From: Io17-Chloro-G2 sp034428715 | Lineage (GTDB): Bacteria > Chloroflexota > Dehalococcoidia > Lucifugimonadales > UBA3495 | Length of the DNA stretch: 9,772 nucleotides | Assembly: GCA_034428715.1 (NCBI GenBank) | Contig: DAOUHE010000092.1 | Location: forward strand, 1 to 9,772 | Direction of reading: 5' to 3' | Part shown: positions 6,004 to 9,772 of the stretch, piece by piece | Layout of the letters: each line of letters starts with the position of its first letter | Numbering within the stretch: the first letter of the stretch is position 1 | Made by a program: the position numbers and the translations under genes | The notes under the pieces: model-generated | The model's input: only the letters and a program-made list of their open reading frames with translations | What the model was told of the DNA's origin: nothing | The model's database searches: none

Positions 6004-7086
6004 ATGCAGTTTGGACTGTTCATGATGCCTTTGCATCCTCCCTACCGTTCTTACGCCGACTCTTACGACCGCGACCTGGACCTTATCGTGGCGGCCGATA
6101 AACTCGGCTTTAACGAGGCGTGGATCGGCGAGCACATCACCGAACGGTGGGAAAACGCCCCGGCGCCGGACCTGCTCATCGCCAAGGCCCTGGCCATGAC
6201 CGAGAGGATAATCCTGGCCACTGGAGTCACCCTGCTGGCCATTCACAACCCGGTGGAGCTGGCCCACCGTATTGCCATGCTGGATCACCTGGCCCGGGGC
6301 AGATTCTACTGGGGCATAGGCGCTCGGGCTATTCCCACCGATCTTGAGCTCTTCGGCTTGGACCCAAAAGAAGGGGCGATGGTCCGGGAGCGCTCGGCTG
6401 AGGCGCTAGATGTGATACTGAAAATATGGGAGAACGAAGGCCAGTTCAGCTACCATGGCAAGTACTTCGACATCACCGCGCCAGAGTTGGACCCCACCCT
6501 GGAGCGGGGAATGTACATGAAGCCGTACCAGAAACCCCATCCGCCCATCGGCGTGGCGGCCACTTCCCTGGCGTCGGACTCGATACGGGTGGCCGGCCAG
6601 CGGGGCTGGATACCAATGAGCAGTTCCAACCTGGCACCCCAGTACTTGAAGGGCCACTGGGAGGTGGTTGCCGAGGGCGCCGCCAGCGCCGGCCGGACGG
6701 CGGACCGGAAGCAGTGGCACATTGGCCGGGACGTTTTCGTGGCCGAGACCAACGAGTTGGCCCGGGAGCGGGCGCGAGCGGTTCTAGGACGCAATTACTT
6801 GCAGCACCAACTACCCAACCGCAAGGGGTCCGGGTTGTTGCCCTCGACCAAGATAGACCCAAACATGCCCGACGAAGCGGTGGACGTGGACTACATGATG
6901 GACAACATCTGGATCGTGGTCGACCCGGAAGAGTGCGCCAGGCGAATTCGCGACTTGTACGAAGCGGTGGGAGGCTTCGGCACCCTGCTGGCGATAACCC
7001 AGGACCCAGATGAAGCCCAATGGGAGCACGATTGCCTGCGGCTCTTGATGGAAGAAGTGGGCCCCAGAGTGGCGGACCTTGAGTAA
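6004..7086 (+). CDS. LLM class flavin-dependent oxidoreductase 1 (luciferase-like monooxygenase)
   Basis: The 360-residue protein is a bacterial-luciferase-like TIM barrel that would use reduced FMN (or F420) to oxidise an organic substrate. Family features in order are MQFGLFMMPLHPP (1-13), LGFNEAWIGEHITERWEN (34-51) with the active-site-region His H44, ATGVTLL (72-78), HNPVELAHRIAMLDHLARGRFYWGIG (81-106), the KPYQKPHPPIGVA block (173-185) and GWIPMS (201-206). The MMPLHPP start and WENAPAPDLL resemble the limonene-monooxygenase-like subgroup, but the substrate cannot be read from the sequence. Length is normal for the family and the start has a strong SD. It has its own promoter and a strong terminator at 7115-7142, so it appears monocistronic, divergent from the binding-protein-like gene and followed by the TauE/SafE gene. 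Confidence 0.9.
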   Translation: MQFGLFMMPLHPPYRSYADSYDRDLDLIVAADKLGFNEAWIGEHITERWENAPAPDLLIAKALAMTERIILATGVTLLAIHNPVELAHRIAMLDHLARGRFYWGIGARAIPTDLELFGLDPKEGAMVRERSAEALDVILKIWENEGQFSYHGKYFDITAPELDPTLERGMYMKPYQKPHPPIGVAATSLASDSIRVAGQRGWIPMSSSNLAPQYLKGHWEVVAEGAASAGRTADRKQWHIGRDVFVAETNELARERARAVLGRNYLQHQLPNRKGSGLLPSTKIDPNMPDEAVDVDYMMDNIWIVVDPEECARRIRDLYEAVGGFGTLLAITQDPDEAQWEHDCLRLLMEEVGPRVADLE

Positions 7087-7114
7087 CGGCCCAAAGGCCG
7101 GGTTGGTGTCCAGT

Positions 7115-7142
7115 AGCCCCGGCGGCGCCGGGGCTTTCTGTT
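7115..7142 (+). terminator. Strong terminator after LLM oxidoreductase 1
   Basis: AGCCCCGG (7115-7122) pairs perfectly with CCGGGGCT (7128-7135) around CGGCG, followed by the T-rich TTTCTGTT. The hairpin partly or wholly separates transcription of the LLM gene from the TauE/SafE gene downstream. Confidence 0.8.
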
Positions 7143-7203
7143 GGTGGGCCTCCCAAATGGAACGTCAGCCATCGCGGCAAATCCAGGAGCTGGGAGCGTT
7201 TCG

Positions 7204-7992
7204 TTGATTCTATTGGTCCTGGCTATAGGTATATCGGCAGGCTTCTTTTCCGGCCTTCTGGGTCTGGGAGGGGGCCTGCTGATGACCCCTTTGTTCCTAT
7301 ACGCTCCCGGATGGGCCGGTTTCAGCGCCTTGCCAGTGAAGCAGATCACCGGCCTGACCATGGTCCAAGGGTTCGCCGGCGCTATCTCAGGCCTGACACG
7401 GCACCAGTCCTACGGGTTCGTTTCCTGGCGGCTGGTCCGGTACCTGGGGATGTCTGCCGGGGCATCCGCTCTGGCGGGAGCCATCATTTCCCGGTGGATG
7501 CCCGACGAAGGGATCCTGGCCATCTTCGGAGCCATGGCCCTGATCGCGGCGGCGCTGATTTTTCTACCGGGCGCTCGAAGCTCGCCAGACAGGGAAGCGC
7601 AAGACCAGCCCGAACCAACTGAATTCAGCTTCAACGCGCCACTGGCTATTGGCTTGGGATGTTTCATCGGCTTTACCGGGGGCCTGGTGGGTCAAGCCGG
7701 TTCCTTCCTGCTAATTCCCACCATGCTATACGTCCTGAATGTCCCTACGCGAATGGCGATCGGAAGCAATCTAGGCATCATACTATTCTCGGCGGTGGCC
7801 GGTCTGGCCGGGAAGGTGACCACGGCCCAGGTACCCTTCGAGCTGGCGCTGGTCATGGTGGCAGGGTCAGTCCCGTCGGCCTACCTAGGCGCAATCGTGA
7901 GCCGGCGTTTGAGACCCCGCCTGCTACGCTACGCCCTGGCTGGGGTGGTGGCGGTAGCGGCTGTCCGGATCTGGGTGGACGTTTTGTTCTGA
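7204..7992 (+). CDS. TauE/SafE family (sulfite/anion exporter) permease
   Basis: This integral membrane protein belongs to the TauE/SafE (TSUP) family, whose members export sulfite, sulfoacetate or related organic anions. The two-fold internal repeat is visible: GISAGFFSGLLGLGGGLLMTPL in the first half and GCFIGFTGGLVGQAGSFLLIPTMLYVL in the second, each beginning a re-entrant or transmembrane bundle, with TRMAIGSNLGIILFSAVAGLAG after the latter. About eight hydrophobic segments are apparent, with a polar central loop (SSPDREAQDQPEPTE). I prefer the TTG at 7204, with SD GGGAG (7192-7196) seven bases upstream, giving 262 residues and an N-terminus usual for the family. The frame is open from TTG 7141, but that codon lies in the terminator tract of the preceding gene and adds 21 polar residues. 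It is convergent with LLM oxidoreductase 2, 23 bases apart. Family firm, transported ion unknown. Confidence 0.88.
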   Translation: MILLVLAIGISAGFFSGLLGLGGGLLMTPLFLYAPGWAGFSALPVKQITGLTMVQGFAGAISGLTRHQSYGFVSWRLVRYLGMSAGASALAGAIISRWMPDEGILAIFGAMALIAAALIFLPGARSSPDREAQDQPEPTEFSFNAPLAIGLGCFIGFTGGLVGQAGSFLLIPTMLYVLNVPTRMAIGSNLGIILFSAVAGLAGKVTTAQVPFELALVMVAGSVPSAYLGAIVSRRLRPRLLRYALAGVVAVAAVRIWVDVLF

Positions 7993-8015
7993 ATGGGCGG
8001 CGGTTGTAGAAATTA

Positions 8016-9200
8016 TCACCACGCCGGCTTGTCCGCCTCTTTAAAAGCCGGTATCACGTGCTTGCCGAACATCTCGATGGACTTCATTACCGCTCCGTGG
8101 TCCACGGTCTCGGTGGCCATCAAGAACTGCAGTTGGTCCACCCCGGTTGCCTCGTGAAGCTTCGCTGCGGCGATACAGCTTTCCGGGTCGCCGGCCACTA
8201 TGATGCCCCGCTCGGCCATGGTCGCGGCGTCGAACTCCTCCCAAATCTTTTGGGCCAATGCCGACCCGCCGGATAGGTCCACCGAGCTTCCCGAGCCTCC
8301 ATTGGAGCTCTGGGCCTCATCGGGTTTCTCCACTTCGATATACCTGGAGAAGTTCTGGGCCAGGTGGTCTGGTATGCCTCCCCATAGCTCCAGCAGTTTC
8401 GCGTATACATCTTTCTGGTCCTGCACGTAGGGACGTCCCGGCCCAAAGAAGGTCTTTAGGGACTGGGCGCATAACTCCATTGTCGCGTTTTTGTCTTCGC
8501 CACAGAGACCGAAGCAGGAACTTAACCATTGGTTGTTGACCACACTACCCACGGGATTCGCGTTTTTGATGGCCTCCCGGTAGGCTTTGATCTCTGGCTC
8601 CAGCACCGATGGAGCGTTGATTCCCAAGGCCATGACGCCGATGCCCTTCTGGGCAGCCAGTTGGTAAGTGGCGGGCTGTAACGCGGCCACCCAGATTGGA
8701 GGATGGGGCTTCTGGAAGGGTTTGGGCAACACCTGCCGGGAAGGCACGTTCCAGTACTTCCCTTCCCATTCGAAGAAGTCCGACTCCCATATCTTGGGCA
8801 CCATGTTGAGAGATTCTTCCCACATCTCGCGAGTGTCCCGGGGGTCGATACCCATGCCCATCTGCTCATAGGGCGCCGACCGGCCGGTGCCGAAATCCAC
8901 CCGCCCATGGGATAGCTGGTCCACCATGGCCACCCGTTCAGCCACCCGCACCGGATGGTGGTATGGCAAGATCACCACGCCAAACCCCAAACGGATATTC
9001 TTGGTCAATCGGCTCAGTGCGCCAAAAATGACTTCTGGGCATGGCGAACCGGAAAAAGTGGTCAGGAAGTGATGCTCCACGAACCAAACGGCATCGAAAC
9101 CCATCTCGTCGGCCAGAATGCACTGCTCGATGGTCTCTTCGATTACGGCATGGTCATCCAACGTCGGCCTTTGCATCTCGTAAGCTAAAGAAAATTTCAT
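8016..9200 (-). CDS. LLM class flavin-dependent oxidoreductase 2 (LuxA-like)
   Basis: At 394 residues this is a second luciferase-like flavin monooxygenase, only distantly similar to the one at 6004. It has MKFSLAYEMQRP (1-12), ADEMGFDAVWFVEHHFLTTF (30-49) with the EHH motif (42-44) that corresponds to the His pair important in bacterial luciferase LuxA, FGVVILPYHHPVRVAERVAM (73-92), GRVDFGTGRS (99-108), MGMGIDPRDTREMWEE (114-129) and KPFQKPHPPIWVAA (160-173). A Ser/Gly-rich stretch (298-313) interrupts the C-terminal part and probably forms a flexible surface loop. The ATG is preceded by GGGGG eight bases upstream; no clear promoter was found in 9201-9351. Reduced FMN is the likely cosubstrate; the organic substrate is unknown. 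Its neighbours suggest a shared catabolic setting with the TauE/SafE permease. Confidence 0.9.
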   Translation of the reverse strand: MKFSLAYEMQRPTLDDHAVIEETIEQCILADEMGFDAVWFVEHHFLTTFSGSPCPEVIFGALSRLTKNIRLGFGVVILPYHHPVRVAERVAMVDQLSHGRVDFGTGRSAPYEQMGMGIDPRDTREMWEESLNMVPKIWESDFFEWEGKYWNVPSRQVLPKPFQKPHPPIWVAALQPATYQLAAQKGIGVMALGINAPSVLEPEIKAYREAIKNANPVGSVVNNQWLSSCFGLCGEDKNATMELCAQSLKTFFGPGRPYVQDQKDVYAKLLELWGGIPDHLAQNFSRYIEVEKPDEAQSSNGGSGSSVDLSGGSALAQKIWEEFDAATMAERGIIVAGDPESCIAAAKLHEATGVDQLQFLMATETVDHGAVMKSIEMFGKHVIPAFKEADKPAW

Positions 9201-9351
9201 GGTCTAACCCCCGTTTTTCGCCAATTTACAATACTGCCTGGAATTTGAGGCCATTTTAAAGGCATTGACTGTCTCGGGCAATGGGGTGTTGGTTGTGCCC
9301 GCTTTTTTGGTTTGTTACCATAATTTCATACTTATTCATTGGAGTTATACC

Positions 9352-9642
9352 ATTGCCAATAAAGTCGGAACCAAAGGCCAGATCGTGATTGACAAACGGA
9401 TCCGGGACAGCCTGGGCATAGAGCCTGGGTGGATCGCGCTGCAAACGCTGGTGGATGACTACGTGGAGATCTATTTCGTCGGTCCGGAACACAACAGGTC
9501 GCTGATGGGAAGTCTGAAGAAATTCGTTGATCCCGAGTTGGTCCGGGGATTAAGCTGGGCCGAGATTCGCGAGTTGGCTTGGTCCAGGGCCGTCATGGAG
9601 CGCTACTTGCCGGAGACGGAGCCCGTTGATGAGGTTTCTTGA
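9352..9642 (+). CDS. AbrB/MazE/SpoVT-domain protein, VapB-type antitoxin, apparent ATT start
   Basis: The N-terminus ANKVGTKGQIVIDKRIRDSLGIEPG is a swapped-hairpin AbrB DNA-binding domain, followed by DDYVEIYF and EHNRSLMGSL and a C-terminal helix (EIRELAWSRAVMERYL) that would hold a toxin. Relatives commonly begin MANKVGTKGQ; here the matching first codon is ATT (9352-9354), preceded at seven bases by GGAG (9341-9344). This gives 96 residues. The frame is open back to TTG 9265, but the extra 29 residues are hydrophobic and unlike the family, and no SD supports the upstream TTG/GTG codons. ATT works as a start in infC but is rare and weak. The 3' end overlaps by 14 bases the first codons of a vapC-like gene, as in vapBC operons. 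It would act as a toxin neutraliser and autorepressor; with the toxin broken it may be an orphan. Confidence 0.75.
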   Translation: MANKVGTKGQIVIDKRIRDSLGIEPGWIALQTLVDDYVEIYFVGPEHNRSLMGSLKKFVDPELVRGLSWAEIRELAWSRAVMERYLPETEPVDEVS

Positions 9643-9649
9643 CACTAGT
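9629..9649 (+). pseudogene. 5' remnant of a vapC-like PIN-domain toxin gene
   Basis: ATG AGG TTT CTT GAC ACT AGT encodes MRFLDTS, the usual opening of VapC ribonuclease toxins, including the first active-site Asp (D5). The ATG lies within the antitoxin 3' end, with SD GGAG (9618-9621) seven bases upstream, the classic coupled vapBC arrangement. After codon 7 the toxin-like sequence stops and the frame enters sequence belonging to the IS630 transposase on the other strand. Only seven residues support this call, but position, overlap and SD all agree. Confidence 0.6.
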
Positions 9650-9772
9650 AGTCAGTCATGTTTGGAATCGAAGGGATAGAGGCGGTGAAGTTTGCCCCTG
9701 GCGTCCTGGGTGTTGAACCGCCAGTTAATGGTGGCTCGGGCGGCATTTCGCTCCGTGACCAGGGCCTGGACC
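9646..9772. mobile_element. IS630-family insertion sequence, one end
   Basis: The boundary with the vapC-like remnant lies at one of two TA dinucleotides (9646-9647 or 9649-9650), in keeping with the TA target of the IS630 family. The terminal inverted repeat cannot be confirmed, because the other end is outside the window. Confidence 0.55.
9652..9772 (-). CDS. IS630-family transposase, C-terminal end (cut by window edge)
   Basis: The reverse strand encodes 39 residues before TGA (9654-9652): VQALVTERNAARATINWRF followed by NTQDARGKLHRLYPFDSKHD. The block INWRFxTxDARxKLxRLYP is the characteristic C-terminus of IS630/Tc1-mariner-type DDE transposases. The catalytic DDE residues and start lie beyond the window. 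The stop codon is only 10 bases from the antitoxin stop, so the IS end falls close to or within the vapC-like gene. Confidence 0.82.
   Translation of the reverse strand, partial: VQALVTERNAARATINWRFNTQDARGKLHRLYPFDSKHD

Noticed and set aside
6426..7180. Long frames on both strands overlapping LLM oxidoreductase 1
   Set aside because: They are Arg/Pro/Gly-rich shadows typical of GC-rich coding DNA, whereas the frame at 6004 carries all family motifs.
7141..7203. TauE/SafE start at TTG 7141
   Set aside because: The codon lies in the T tract of the preceding terminator, has no SD, and adds polar residues before a normal family N-terminus.
1..9772. CRISPR array or prophage
   Set aside because: No evenly spaced direct repeats and no phage structural or integrase genes were found; the only repeats are the two palindromes and the 15-bp duplication.

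Overview
This GC-rich window (roughly 60% G+C by eye) reads as a chromosomal segment of an uncultured bacterium. The combination of two divergent luciferase-like (LLM) flavin oxidoreductases, a TauE/SafE exporter, a signal-less NMT1/THI5-type binding protein, a DUF1461 membrane protein and palindromic intergenic repeats starting TGTCATYCTG suggests Chloroflexota, perhaps of Dehalococcoidia/SAR202 type. That placement is inference from gene content only. Stop codon use (TGA, TAA and TAG at real gene ends, TGG for Trp) fits the standard bacterial code.

Layout. 58-1059: C-terminal part of an N-acyl-D-amino-acid-deacylase-like amidohydrolase whose metal-binding N-terminus is missing, followed by a terminator. 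1060-1487: non-coding leader with a good promoter for an FmdB-type zinc-ribbon protein (1488-1712). A shared hairpin terminator separates it from a convergent DUF1461/Lit-type four-helix membrane protein (1799-2533, minus). 2534-2817: a palindromic repeat and the promoter of mazG (2818-3633), which converges on a signal-less SppA-type S49 peptidase (3649-4491, minus). 4492-4860: a second palindrome of the same family and a terminator. 4861-5787 (minus): substrate-binding-like gene broken by one in-frame TGA. 5788-6003: divergent promoter region with a perfect TTGACA box driving LLM oxidoreductase 1 (6004-7086). After a strong terminator comes the TauE/SafE permease (7204-7992), convergent with LLM oxidoreductase 2 (8016-9200, minus). 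9352-9772: AbrB/VapB-type antitoxin, the first seven codons of a vapC-like toxin, and the C-terminal end of an IS630-family transposase pointing back toward them.

How the genes may work together. The 4.86-9.2 kb block (binding-like protein, two flavin monooxygenase-like enzymes, a sulfite/anion exporter family permease) would suit oxidative attack on a small organic substrate, possibly a sulfonate with export of sulfite; no residue in the window proves the substrate. The rest is housekeeping (MazG nucleotide clean-up, SppA, FmdB, lipoprotein-modifying candidate). The right end is a decaying toxin-antitoxin locus: toxin interrupted by an IS, antitoxin apparently left with an ATT start codon. 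The strongest items for a second look are that locus, the in-frame TGA at 5569-5571, the LLM/TauE block and the Lit-like protein.
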